Origin: Dyadobacter endophyticus | GTDB taxonomy: Bacteria > Bacteroidota > Bacteroidia > Cytophagales > Spirosomataceae | Length of the DNA: 57,394 nucleotides | Assembly: GCF_014641595.1 (NCBI RefSeq) | Contig: NZ_BMIA01000009.1 | Span: 12,889 to 70,282, forward strand | Direction: 5' to 3' | In this document: positions 31,749 through 39,065 of the stretch, one piece after another | How positions within the stretch are numbered: position 1 is the stretch's first letter | Layout: the number at the start of each line of letters is the position of its first letter | The notes under the pieces: model-generated | Databases searched by the model: none | Told to the model about the DNA's origin: nothing | The model's input: only the letters and a program-made list of their open reading frames with translations | Program-made: the position numbers and the translations under genes

Positions 31749-31772
31749 GCCTCAAAATGAGGCTTTTTATAT
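31749..31772 (+). terminator. Terminator after rep and mini-gene
   Basis: AAGCCTC and GAGGCTT pair around AAAAT, followed by TTTTATAT. It is a typical intrinsic terminator ending the rep transcript. Confidence 0.8.
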
Positions 31773-31974
31773 AAATATATAATTGAAAGGTACATTACAA
31801 TTATTCTTTTTGCCTTCGGTATTTTTTCGTATCCCAACACCTTTGCCTCCCGGCCATGCAGACGGCGATAAATCGCTTTTGAGCACATCAAAACCTAAAT
31901 CCGGCATCTACCCCTACCCCAATTCATCACGACTTGTCGCCGAATACATTCCAAAAATCACTTAGCGAAATTGG

Positions 31975-32037
31975 TGTCTACAATTTGGATGCAGCCAGGC
32001 GCATGGCCAAGATCCTAGCAAGAAAAAAGTGTCTACA
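31975..32037 (+). repeat. TGTCTACA box pair, type 1 spacer only
   Basis: Boxes at 31975 and 32030, exactly 55 bp apart. The spacer contains AAGATCCTAGCAAGAAAAAA, matching type 1 spacers elsewhere. Confidence 0.8.
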
Positions 32038-32155
32038 TTATTTCGCCGGCGTGAGCTGCTGGATGTAATTCCGGAAGGAATTTTTGCCTATACTACAATT
32101 GAACATTTCAATCAAAAAATAAAAAAAAAGCAGACTAAAAAACAGGTTTTATATG

Positions 32156-32202
32156 TTGAATAGTTTTCCTAAAAAGGTATATTTGTAAGGTACATTACAA
32201 AT
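32156..32202 (+). promoter_or_regulatory. Promoter and palindromic operator of SprT-like gene
   Basis: TTG (32156-32158), 19 nt, TATATTTG (32178-32185). The -7 is overlapped by an inverted repeat ATTTGTAA (32181-32188) and TTACAAAT (32195-32202). A second half-site GGTACATTACAA is at about 31790. A single rep iteron lies just upstream of the -33. Confidence 0.65.
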
Positions 32203-32210
32203 AAGTAGTC

Positions 32211-32918
32211 ATGAATGGAATCACACAATTGCAATTCAAAACACTGGAAGAACTTTTTGACTATTACAATGCTGAATTATTCGGCAACCAATTGCAACCG
32301 TGTATCGTGAATCTTTCCCGGCACCGTAACGCTGCGGGTTTCTTTATTTTCGAAAACTGGCAATCGGTAAAGAAGGGAGACAAAAAACACGAGATTTCGA
32401 TAAACCCGGATACCCTGTCGATGGGGTCAGAATATTGGCATAGTACACTTGTACACGAAATGGTGCATCAGTGGCAGTATGAATATGGTAAGCCGTCCCG
32501 ATATAGCTATCACAATAAGGAATTTGCCCAAAAGATGAAAGAGATTGGTTTGCAGCCATCTTCTACTGGCAAGCCTGGGGGAGCGGAAACCGGACAAAGC
32601 ATGGATCATTATCAGATTGAAGGAGGAAAGTTTTTGATTGCCTTTCGAAGAATATCAACGGCCAATCTCGAGGCGCTGCAACTCCCCTACCTGAATGCCA
32701 AGAAAGTCATTCATGGCTTTGATGATTCAACAGAAGAAGATACTGAACAGGAAGAGACAAGTGAGCCAACGGGAAAAAGTAAATCCGGGAAGAAAATAAA
32801 GTATATGTGTCCATGCGGCTGCAAGGTATGGGGAAAATCCGGCCTCGAACTGTTTTGCAAAATCTGTCAAGCCGACTTTACATGTGATCCCGATAACGTA
32901 TCCATAGGTTTGGATTAA
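32211..32918 (+). CDS. SprT-like metalloprotease-domain protein
   Basis: 235 residues. The SprT-like domain (about 8-130) carries the zincin motif VHEMVHQWQ at about 82-90 and a Tyr/His-rich segment with HNKEFAQKMKEIGL. A charged linker leads to a C-terminal zinc ribbon (CPCGCKVWGKSGLELFCKIC, about 203-222). SprT/Spartan-type proteases cut DNA-protein crosslinks; on plasmids the role is not settled. The start follows the promoter by 25 nt. Confidence 0.85.
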   Translation: MNGITQLQFKTLEELFDYYNAELFGNQLQPCIVNLSRHRNAAGFFIFENWQSVKKGDKKHEISINPDTLSMGSEYWHSTLVHEMVHQWQYEYGKPSRYSYHNKEFAQKMKEIGLQPSSTGKPGGAETGQSMDHYQIEGGKFLIAFRRISTANLEALQLPYLNAKKVIHGFDDSTEEDTEQEETSEPTGKSKSGKKIKYMCPCGCKVWGKSGLELFCKICQADFTCDPDNVSIGLD

Positions 32919-32929
32919 CTTTTATTGCC

Positions 32930-32957
32930 ACTAGGGTCGGTTTTGACCCTAGTGACG
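32930..32957. terminator. Bidirectional terminator
   Basis: CACTAGGGTC and GACCCTAGTG form a perfect 10-bp stem around GGTTTT between the convergent SprT-like and par genes. Confidence 0.8.
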
Positions 32958-32984
32958 TGTCAAACTCAACTATCCGCAATACAT

Positions 32985-33018
32985 AATTATATAAATATAT
33001 ATTTATATAATTATGTAT
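32985..33018. repeat. AT-rich palindrome, candidate par site
   Basis: A long palindrome made of ATAATTATATAAA and its complement, overlapping the 3' end of the small par gene. Related AT palindromes occur at 33868-33893, 33943-33982 and 34698-34797. Confidence 0.55.
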
Positions 33019-33256
33019 TCTTCTTTAAATATGCTTCAAGTGCGTCGATACCTACTTGTTTGATGCTGCTGCCAGTACGTATAGCGTGCATTTTTAACTC
33101 ATTAAATAGTTCAGTAGGTATCCAGAAATTGAGATGGCTAACATCCTTTTCCTCCTTCGGAACGATTGGTTTCACCTGTTGAATCGGCGCTGTGCTTGGC
33201 TTGTTCTTTATCATCCCGGCCAATCTAGACCGGTTTTCATCATATTCTTTGTTCAT
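33011..33256 (-). CDS. Small ribbon-helix-helix partition protein (ParB-like partner)
   Basis: 81 residues. A flexible basic N-terminus is followed by an RHH-like domain (HLNFWIPTELFNELKMHAIR, then TGSSIKQVGIDALEAYLKK). Small proteins of this type encoded after parA bind centromere repeats and stimulate ParA. It begins 10 bp after parA ends. Confidence 0.75.
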   Translation of the reverse strand: MNKEYDENRSRLAGMIKNKPSTAPIQQVKPIVPKEEKDVSHLNFWIPTELFNELKMHAIRTGSSIKQVGIDALEAYLKKNT

Positions 33257-33266
33257 TGCTTATAAG

Positions 33267-33863
33267 TTAAGGAAGTAGACTAAAAATCTCCATCGACAAA
33301 TCGACCATTTCGGTTTTGGCCTTATCATCATCACTGTTAAATACACCAGCAGTCATGGGAGACCGAGCGTAGCTAACTCTCTGGTTAATGGTCGTTTTCA
33401 GGATCGGTAAAGTATACTGGTCCAAAATTTCTTTCACTTCGTCATTTAGGTTTGTGCGGGTGAGCATATTTAACACAACACCGGCCTTTAATGACGGCTT
33501 TTTTTTCTTCGCCTGATCAAACAGAGCAATCGTCCCTCTCACGGCTAGGGCATCCAAGTAACCGGCCTTTGTTGGGATGAGCACGAAATCGCTCATAAGA
33601 AATATCTCTTGTAGCTTGTCGGTCAGATAAGGCGGCGTGTCTATAATAACAATATCATAACTTAGACGCGTGCCATTCTGAATCTTCGATAAGGGTATAA
33701 GATCAATGTCTTTAAGGAATGGGCTGATGTCTGAGATTGAACCCTGTAAATCCGTATCAGTGATTGCTACCTTCAAATCCTTACTTAGGCAGTAAGCCAG
33801 GTTAAGCGCGAGTGTTGTCTTACCTACACCACCCTTTTGATGTGCTACTGAAATAATAATCAT
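33267..33863 (-). CDS. parA: ParA-family partition ATPase
   Basis: 198 residues, a short ParA without an N-terminal HTH. Deviant Walker A KGGVGKTT at 10-17, switch I region TDTDLQGSISD (about 36-46), Walker B-like IVIIDTPPYL (about 72-81). It distributes plasmid copies on the nucleoid together with the RHH partner downstream. AT palindromes just upstream of the start are plausible centromere sites. Confidence 0.88.
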   Translation of the reverse strand: MIIISVAHQKGGVGKTTLALNLAYCLSKDLKVAITDTDLQGSISDISPFLKDIDLIPLSKIQNGTRLSYDIVIIDTPPYLTDKLQEIFLMSDFVLIPTKAGYLDALAVRGTIALFDQAKKKKPSLKAGVVLNMLTRTNLNDEVKEILDQYTLPILKTTINQRVSYARSPMTAGVFNSDDDKAKTEMVDLSMEIFSLLP

Positions 33864-34157
33864 ATCGAGTGTATATATTTATATAATTATATACAAAGAT
33901 AGCAAAAATGACCATCGCAGCATCATTTTAAGGTAAAAAATTTACATATTTATATATTTCTATATTTATATATTTATATAACCTTCGCGAAAGCAACTTC
34001 TAGAAGACAAATAAAATGTGCGCACAGCGACATAAGCCGGAAATGTGCCTTGATATCAATCTCAAAATTTCAACTCGACAAGTTCCTATTAGAATTTTCA
34101 ATATTGGTATCATTTCTATGTTACTGATAACAACAATCGAATGGCGGCGTAGGAATG
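33864..34157. other. Non-coding region upstream of parA
   Basis: It contains two AT palindrome blocks (33868-33893; 33943-33982), the fourth 65-bp repeat (33987-34049) and about 100 bp with no feature I can name. Confidence 0.6.
33987..34049 (+). repeat. 65-bp dispersed repeat, copy 4
   Basis: It starts GCGAAAGCAACTTCTAGAAG and contains AGCGACATAAGCCG. The flanking words GCACA and TGTGC replace the GCGCGT/ACGCGC pair of copy 2, a compensatory change that supports a base-paired stem. It is not followed by a TGTCTACA box. Confidence 0.7.
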
Positions 34158-34194
34158 GTGTGATGATCACCCTCTAATCATCAATCTGGACAAT

Positions 34195-34389
34195 GTGGAT
34201 GTAATAAAAGTAGGTGGTAGTCAAGGCTACTACTTAATAGAGTTCTTTCGCTCGGAACATAAATCAAAACTGGAGGCCCCAATTTTCGTCGCTGAGTGGA
34301 AGTTCCTGACAGAAAGCGAGCGCAACGAATCGCTAAGGTCACTCATTAAGGAACACGGAACAAGAATCAACATCAAACATGAAAAATAA
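34195..34389 (+). CDS. Small protein, possibly 5'-truncated by frameshift
   Basis: 64 residues from a GTG start at 34195. The frame stays open upstream to 34153 without a start and still looks coding (LIINLDNVDVIKVGG). An ATG in another frame at 34163 (MITL, then stop) would join it if an 8-bp insertion were removed. So this may be a damaged gene. It overlaps the next gene by 11 bp. Family unknown. Confidence 0.5.
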   Translation: MDVIKVGGSQGYYLIEFFRSEHKSKLEAPIFVAEWKFLTESERNESLRSLIKEHGTRINIKHEK

Positions 34390-34570
34390 GGATCAACTCC
34401 TTCGGTCTCTGAGAAATACAGAGCGTCACTTTGACTATCATTCTGAAATGAGGCCACTTGACTTTGTGGAAAAGAACTCTGAAATAATAAGTGCCGTTGA
34501 GAAACAAGGCGAAATCACCGGAATTTTCCTCACAGATATGCTCTACATTGCCAAAAAAGCTACTGACTAG
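34379..34570 (+). CDS. Small protein, unknown
   Basis: 63 residues, soluble, acidic and basic mixed, no recognised domain. It overlaps the previous gene by 11 bp, which suggests a two-gene unit. Confidence 0.55.
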   Translation: MKNKDQLLRSLRNTERHFDYHSEMRPLDFVEKNSEIISAVEKQGEITGIFLTDMLYIAKKATD

Positions 34571-34697
34571 CCTACCAAATGAGCCATATGGTAACTATAA
34601 CGTATAAACACAACTTAGCGATCCGGTTTGGGATCAATTTGCCGAATGTGGGTCAAAGACGTACAAAAATGGAATCGAGTAGGGCAGGGGATAGTCC

Positions 34698-34797
34698 TAT
34701 ATAAATATATATTTATATAGGACTCTGTTATACATAAATATGTATTTATATAGTTATATATTTATATAATTACATAACTACATAAATATATATTTAT
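34698..34797. repeat. Cluster of AT-rich palindromes
   Basis: Repeated ATATAAATATATATTTATAT units with variants (ATACATAAATATGTATTTATAT; CATAAATATATATTTATG). It is similar to palindromes next to parA, about 0.8 kb away, so it may be part of a centromere. Confidence 0.6.
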
Positions 34798-34869
34798 GTA
34801 CTTGTTATGGTTTTAAGAGTTTGTTTTAATACGCTATTGGATCGCTAGGGCAGTCCAGGCTTAATAAGG

Positions 34870-35053
34870 TGTCTACATTTTAAGCCACGCAGCGCTCGCC
34901 TACAAAGATCCTGGAATAACCAAATGTCTACAAATCTCGCACCAATCTGAGGGTTGGCTCACCTGGTTGACAGTACAATAGTCTACACCACGCAATGCAA
35001 AAGGATAGCGCAGCCGACTGATCCAGGCGCGAGCTGCGCCTGGACTGTCTAAA
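34870..35053 (+). repeat. TGTCTACA phased-box module, complete copy C
   Basis: Boxes at 34870, 34925, 34980 (variant AGTCTACA) and 35046 (variant TGTCTAAA): pitch 55, 55, 66. Spacers contain AAAGATCCTGGAATAA (type 1), GGGTTGGCTCACCTGG (type 2) and CTGATCCAGGCGCGAGCTGC (type 3). It ends 33 bp from the stop of the paralogous gene at 35087. Confidence 0.85.
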
Positions 35054-35086
35054 TTCTAGTAGAGTAGGAGACATAGCCCAGGCATT

Positions 35087-35698
35087 TTAGGCGTATGAAC
35101 ACCAGTATACTGCTTTCTTATCCCAATAATTTAGATATTGAACAGCATCGATACGGATGCCGTGTGTTCCTATACGCAGATGAACGGGCGCCTCGATGAA
35201 TGAATCTTTAATACCTCTGGTCAATCCATGATCTACCGAGTTATAGGTTCTTAACTGTTCTATCTTTTGAATAGTGACAGACCGACCTTTCACGGCGACT
35301 ATTTGAAAGAATTCAATCTTGATTTGATCACACCCACAAGCAGTGTAAAATATTTTTCCAGGCTGAATTTCCTTTTCGTTCTTCTTTTCTGCCCTAATTC
35401 GTCGTAGTCTCTTCGTTTCTACCTCCCTAAGAATCCTGCGGACATATGAATGATAATAGTCATTCAAACACTCGACGCTTTGAAATGACATGGTAACAAC
35501 TGGATTAGTAGCTCTTCTCCCCTTAAATGCAATAAAAACATACTTTGATTCATCAATTAAAAACGTATGGCCGAAATTCTCCACCAACCTAGCCGAAGGA
35601 TAGAGGCTTTTAAAGTATAAAACCTTCAACTCAAAATTGGATTTCTTAACTGGCAAAGGCCAGTTGTGTGTTAGTTTTTTGCTAGTTACTGATACCAT
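35087..35698 (-). CDS. Cassette-associated protein, paralogue 2, unknown
   Basis: 203 residues; about 20 more N-terminal residues than the paralogue at 8070-8624. Shared blocks: LYPSARLVENFGHTFLIDES, FIAFKGR, IQPGKIFYTACGCDQIKIEF, IVAVKGRSVTI, VDHGLTRGIKDSF, and the last residues YWCSYA versus YWSSYA. Both paralogues end next to a complete TGTCTACA module, so gene plus module look like one mobile or functional unit. The island leader is absent here. Function unknown. Confidence 0.75.
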   Translation of the reverse strand: MVSVTSKKLTHNWPLPVKKSNFELKVLYFKSLYPSARLVENFGHTFLIDESKYVFIAFKGRRATNPVVTMSFQSVECLNDYYHSYVRRILREVETKRLRRIRAEKKNEKEIQPGKIFYTACGCDQIKIEFFQIVAVKGRSVTIQKIEQLRTYNSVDHGLTRGIKDSFIEAPVHLRIGTHGIRIDAVQYLNYWDKKAVYWCSYA

Positions 35699-35780
35699 AG
35701 CTTTCTACAATTAGAAAAATCTGAGTTTAAAATAGGCAAAGCGGTAACTGCATTCCAGTAAAACCGGAATGAGGATTTAG

Positions 35781-35924
35781 ATGAAAGTTGAATTATCTGA
35801 AGGACTCAGCAAACGGATTACGGCCTAATTATTGAACCATGTTGAGAACAACACAGATTACAAAAAGCGCCTAAGAAATATTAAGTCCGCATTGATTGTA
35901 GCGTGGCTGCTGCTAAGTATTTAA
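35781..35924 (+). pseudogene. Small gene interrupted by a stop codon
   Basis: ATG at 35781 opens MKVELSEGLSKRITA, then TAA at 35826, and the same frame continues LLNHVENNTDYKKRLRNIKS to a second stop at 35922. Both parts read like one small helical protein, so a nonsense change or small indel is likely. A hairpin (CATTCC/GGAATG, about 35751-35771) lies just upstream. Confidence 0.4.
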
Positions 35925-35957
35925 CAAGGGAAACCAAAGTTGCAAATAGTCAGGGTA

Positions 35958-36167
35958 CTAGATTTTCTTATACCATCTTTCGTCCAGAACGATCGCAAGT
36001 TTTAACCAAGGTGGAAATCTACGCTGACCGTTTACACCATTGTCAGGGCGGGTGATCTGAGACCTTACGTTTGATTCTGTGAGTTTGGTGATTTTTGCAA
36101 CATCATCATTGGTCAAGCCGTGACGGCGCTTCATTTCGTTGTAGCGCGAGTGCCAATTTGTGTCCAT
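35958..36167 (-). CDS. Small HTH-like protein
   Basis: 69 residues from ATG at 36167 (MDTNWHSRYNEMKRRHGLTN); the longer frame is rejected because its extension looks non-coding. An HTH-like segment (LTNDDVAKITKLTESNVRSQ) follows, then a Pro/Trp-rich tail. Probably a DNA-binding regulator. Confidence 0.6.
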   Translation of the reverse strand: MDTNWHSRYNEMKRRHGLTNDDVAKITKLTESNVRSQITRPDNGVNGQRRFPPWLKLAIVLDERWYKKI

Positions 36168-36266
36168 GACATTTTTATAAGTTGTCGTTAAGAATGATGC
36201 AAACAACCGGTAAGATATTCGTTTTGTCAATACGTATTTCAAGGAATTTTTACGTATTCACCATAA

Positions 36267-36316
36267 AAAAAAACGCATACGTAGCCTACGTAACTACGTA
36301 GACAATGTATGCGCTT
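36267..36316 (-). terminator. Terminator after the LuxR-type gene
   Basis: On the minus strand CGCATAC/GTATGCG form the outer stem and CTACGTA repeats the inner stem, followed by nine T. It is positioned after the stop at 36332. The inner part is made of repeated TACGTA words. Confidence 0.75.
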
Positions 36317-36331
36317 TTTGGATATGTACTA

Positions 36332-37297
36332 TTATTTGCTTGTATTATCCAATTTGTAGCCAAACTTCTTCGAAAACTCCTTTCGACCGCTTACCTGGGC
36401 CTTTTTATAAATTTTTTCGATATGAGTCCTAACAGTGCCGATACTGATTTCGAGTAAATCTGCGATTTCCTGATTCCTATGCCCTTTCAGAATCAAGATA
36501 GCGACTTCTTTTTCTCGTATGGTAAGCTTTATTTCCTCCATCGAGTTACCAATTTCGATGATATCCTGAGACAATTCGCCGGAAGGTTCAACACCCATAT
36601 TGCTAATATTCCTCAAAACCTCATATTCCTCTCTGGATTGAATAATATGTTTCCTAAGAAACAGGATCGTAATAATAGCAAAGCCCGAATTGGTTAATAA
36701 CACTTCCTTAACTTGTGATATTCTAAAATATGCACAAAAGGCTAATGACGCGTAAGGTATCACAGCTAGGTATACAGCAATCAATTCGAAATATTCCTTC
36801 CTTTCAATCTGATCTTTCAAACGGTACCGAATACCATCTAAAATTAAGTATCCTAACACAAGTCCATAAAGTGATGGAATAGCCAGACCAACATTTATTG
36901 CAACGTCAACGCTCTTTGTAAAATAAAATGCCACACCGAACAACAAGAAAAACGGAAAGTGAAGGAATAAAAAAATCCCTCTCGTAGCATGCCATTTTAT
37001 TTTTTCAATGTTATAAGCTTTATAGAAATAGAATGGAAAGTAGGATGCCATAACGAACCCAGCTCCATAGGTCAGAATATACTGCGTCAGAAGGGGTATC
37101 ATTGTAATCTTAGGATCAGGAAATAAACCACTCGCAGTGTTCTTCAATATTAATAATATTAGTAATATTAAATAGAATAATCTTGGTTTATCCGTCGGCC
37201 TTGAAAGAAAAAGTATCCCTTGAAAAACGAACATTACTGATTCAAAAATGATAAACAGTAATGTAATTAAGTGCATGTCAGTATTACCAATCAACAT
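36332..37297 (-). CDS. Membrane-anchored LuxR-family regulator
   Basis: 321 residues from ATG at 37297 (the TTG before it is not preferred). Seven hydrophobic helices cover about 1-225. A C-terminal LuxR-type HTH follows at about 254-312: LTIREKEVAILILKGHRNQE, then IADLLEISIGTVRTHIEKIY. The design suggests a membrane sensor that regulates transcription directly. It lies 4 bp after the GNAT gene, so the two form an operon. Confidence 0.82.
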   Translation of the reverse strand: MLIGNTDMHLITLLFIIFESVMFVFQGILFLSRPTDKPRLFYLILLILLILKNTASGLFPDPKITMIPLLTQYILTYGAGFVMASYFPFYFYKAYNIEKIKWHATRGIFLFLHFPFFLLFGVAFYFTKSVDVAINVGLAIPSLYGLVLGYLILDGIRYRLKDQIERKEYFELIAVYLAVIPYASLAFCAYFRISQVKEVLLTNSGFAIITILFLRKHIIQSREEYEVLRNISNMGVEPSGELSQDIIEIGNSMEEIKLTIREKEVAILILKGHRNQEIADLLEISIGTVRTHIEKIYKKAQVSGRKEFSKKFGYKLDNTSK

Positions 37298-37301
37298 CAA
37301 C

Positions 37302-37868
37302 CTATCCTCTAATTAAATACAGTGTGTAACCAAAATCCAAAGTGCTATACTCTGTTAATCCAGCGTTCTTGTAGAAGGGCAAATTTCTAATTGTAGATGT
37401 CTCCAAATAAATCGGGCGGTTCATACCGGCTGCATCCTTACGAATTTCTTGCAGGAACTTTGTACCAATACCTTTTCCTTGTAATTTTGGATTTACTGCA
37501 ATAAACCACAAATAATAAATTGGTGTTTGCGGATAGTTTTGTGAAATTTTCTTTTCTCTAGCCATCGCCTTTGACACATTTCCAATACCGATTCCATTTA
37601 TAACAAGATTCACTTCCCAAATTAAGCTTTTAAGGGTTGTTTTCTTGTTTTCAGGGAAACAAATTAATGCAACTGCATCGGAGTCGTCAGAAATTAAAAC
37701 CTTACCAAAAGCATAACAGGTTTCAAAAGAATAATCCATTAGAGCGCGTACGCGCTCTTTGTGCCTATGGTCATTGGGGATTAAGTAATTAACACTTTTG
37801 TTTTCTAAGAACGAATCAGTTAAGATATTCAAAACTAAATCCTTGTCGCTTCTTGTAGCAAGCCTCAT
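37302..37868 (-). CDS. GNAT-family N-acetyltransferase
   Basis: 188 residues. Acetyl-CoA binding motif A is visible: IAVNPKLQGKGIGTKFLQEI (about 124-143), with Q-G-K-G-I-G as the pyrophosphate loop. Later, NLPFYKNAGL is the conserved motif B region. The substrate is unknown. It is co-transcribed with the membrane LuxR-type regulator. Confidence 0.85.
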   Translation of the reverse strand: MRLATRSDKDLVLNILTDSFLENKSVNYLIPNDHRHKERVRALMDYSFETCYAFGKVLISDDSDAVALICFPENKKTTLKSLIWEVNLVINGIGIGNVSKAMAREKKISQNYPQTPIYYLWFIAVNPKLQGKGIGTKFLQEIRKDAAGMNRPIYLETSTIRNLPFYKNAGLTEYSTLDFGYTLYLIRG

Positions 37869-38286
37869 TGTAGAACTAATTTATAAATTATAGATGATAA
37901 GATTTCAATTTGTCGAATTCTATTTATTATAAGTATCTAACGAGAGGGGCTTTTCAAACTACTTGAAATGAGTAGCACACTATTTGTCAGCAAAGATAAA
38001 AATATGTTGGCGTTTACCAACATACCTTTACAATGACCACTCATTATCAATAAGTTACTAACTATTTAATTAAGTGAGGTGTTGCTTTTTCTATAATGCT
38101 TCATTGGTTTGAGCGCCTTTTCTCTACTCACTCTATAAAAGTTCAACCCGCCCTCTCTTGCGTATATAATTTCTAGGCTACTTTTGCAATATGACATAGG
38201 CGGCTAATTCATTGCAGTACTTTTTGTGTTCGACCACAGGGTCGAAAATTGGTACATTGCAGAATAGGCATTTTTACTAAATCAAA
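37869..38286. other. Intergenic region with hairpins and NTase promoter
   Basis: TATGTTGG/CCAACATA forms an 8-bp inverted repeat at 38011-38032. A promoter is at 38158-38186. TTCGACC/GGTCGAA forms another inverted repeat at about 38228-38246, in the leader of the next gene. Nothing else is recognisable. Confidence 0.5.
38158..38186 (+). promoter_or_regulatory. Promoter of the nucleotidyltransferase gene
   Basis: TTG (38158-38160), 18 nt, then TACTTTTG (38179-38186), a perfect -7. The start codon is 100 nt downstream, leaving room for the inverted repeat leader. Confidence 0.55.
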
Positions 38287-38934
38287 ATGAGAAGAAAAAT
38301 TGAATTGGTTGGGAGGTCGGTCAAGATGCACGAAACTGATCAGACGGCAGAAGACATCCATTTTTGGTTGAGTAAATCTCCCGGTGAGCGATTGGCGGCT
38401 GTAACGTATCTTACGGTTCACAGTCTACCTGACAGTCTTCAAGAGTTAAAAAGCCAGGTGATCGAAGGCAAGGAGATATTCTATCCTTTGTTCAAGAGTT
38501 TATTTCATTCTCTCAATAATTGTAAAGTTGAATACCTGACGGTAGGAGGGTACGCTATGGCATATTTCGGTTTGCCACGTTACAGCAATGATCTTGACAT
38601 TTGGGTTAACCCAGCGCGATTGAATATGTCCTTATTATCCTCGGCGCTTATTGGCCTTAATCGTGAACGTCTCTTGGAGGCCATGATGCATGATATTCCG
38701 CAAGAAGTCAGTGTAAGATTGGGCACAAAGCCAATGGAGGTGGATATACACCTGAATCTGGGCCAGCTTGATTTTAACTCAGCATTTGCAAACCGGGAGG
38801 TTGTTGAAATATCTGGTATTCAAGTACCTTTTATTAGCAAAGCTGATTTTGTTGTCAACAAGTTGGCATCGACGCGAATACAGGATCTGGTTGATGGCAA
38901 AATTATCCAGTCAGGCCGCGGCCGAGAAGAATGA
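38287..38934 (+). CDS. Nucleotidyltransferase-like protein with N-terminal extra domain
   Basis: 215 residues. The N-terminal part (about 10-50; ETDQTAEDIHFWLSKSPGER) looks like a small stand-alone family often encoded next to such enzymes. From about 75 a Pol-beta/AbiEii-type nucleotidyltransferase follows, with GGYAMAYFGLPRYSNDLDIW (GG, then DLD) and a KLASTRIQDLVD end that diverges from the usual KxxxGRxKDxxD. Such domains occur in AbiE- and MNT-type toxin systems. No partner gene is adjacent. Confidence 0.7.
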   Translation: MRRKIELVGRSVKMHETDQTAEDIHFWLSKSPGERLAAVTYLTVHSLPDSLQELKSQVIEGKEIFYPLFKSLFHSLNNCKVEYLTVGGYAMAYFGLPRYSNDLDIWVNPARLNMSLLSSALIGLNRERLLEAMMHDIPQEVSVRLGTKPMEVDIHLNLGQLDFNSAFANREVVEISGIQVPFISKADFVVNKLASTRIQDLVDGKIIQSGRGREE

Positions 38935-39012
38935 GGGCAGACCCGTTTCCTGCTTTTATCCGGCACCTTTTACTAAAGTTACAGTTAATCATACCAATAT
39001 CACCAAAATCGT

Positions 39013-39043
39013 GACGGTCATCATTATTTTTTGATGCCGTCAG
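39013..39043. terminator. Hairpin between NTase and kinase genes
   Basis: TGACGG and CCGTCA with CATC/GATG inside form a stem around a T-rich loop. It could terminate the upstream transcript. Confidence 0.4.
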
Positions 39044-39065
39044 TGCCATCCGCTTTATTTACAAA

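Larger units (their letters stand above)
31773..32210. other. Gene-free region upstream of SprT-like gene
   Basis: About 440 bp with an AT palindrome near 31768-31784, a GGTACATTACAA half-site at about 31790, a TGTCTACA box pair (31975-32037), one stray rep iteron (about 32139) and a promoter. The open frames at 31694-31965 have no coding character. Confidence 0.6.
34571..35086. other. Gene-free region: AT palindromes and module C
   Basis: About 515 bp. 34698-34797 consists almost entirely of TATATAAATATATATTTATA-type palindromes (possible par sites). 34870-35053 is a complete TGTCTACA module. No coding frame. Confidence 0.65.

Noticed and set aside
31694..31965. Two overlapping frames after the rep terminator
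   Set aside because: Opposite strands, Pro-rich accidental composition; region contains non-coding repeats.
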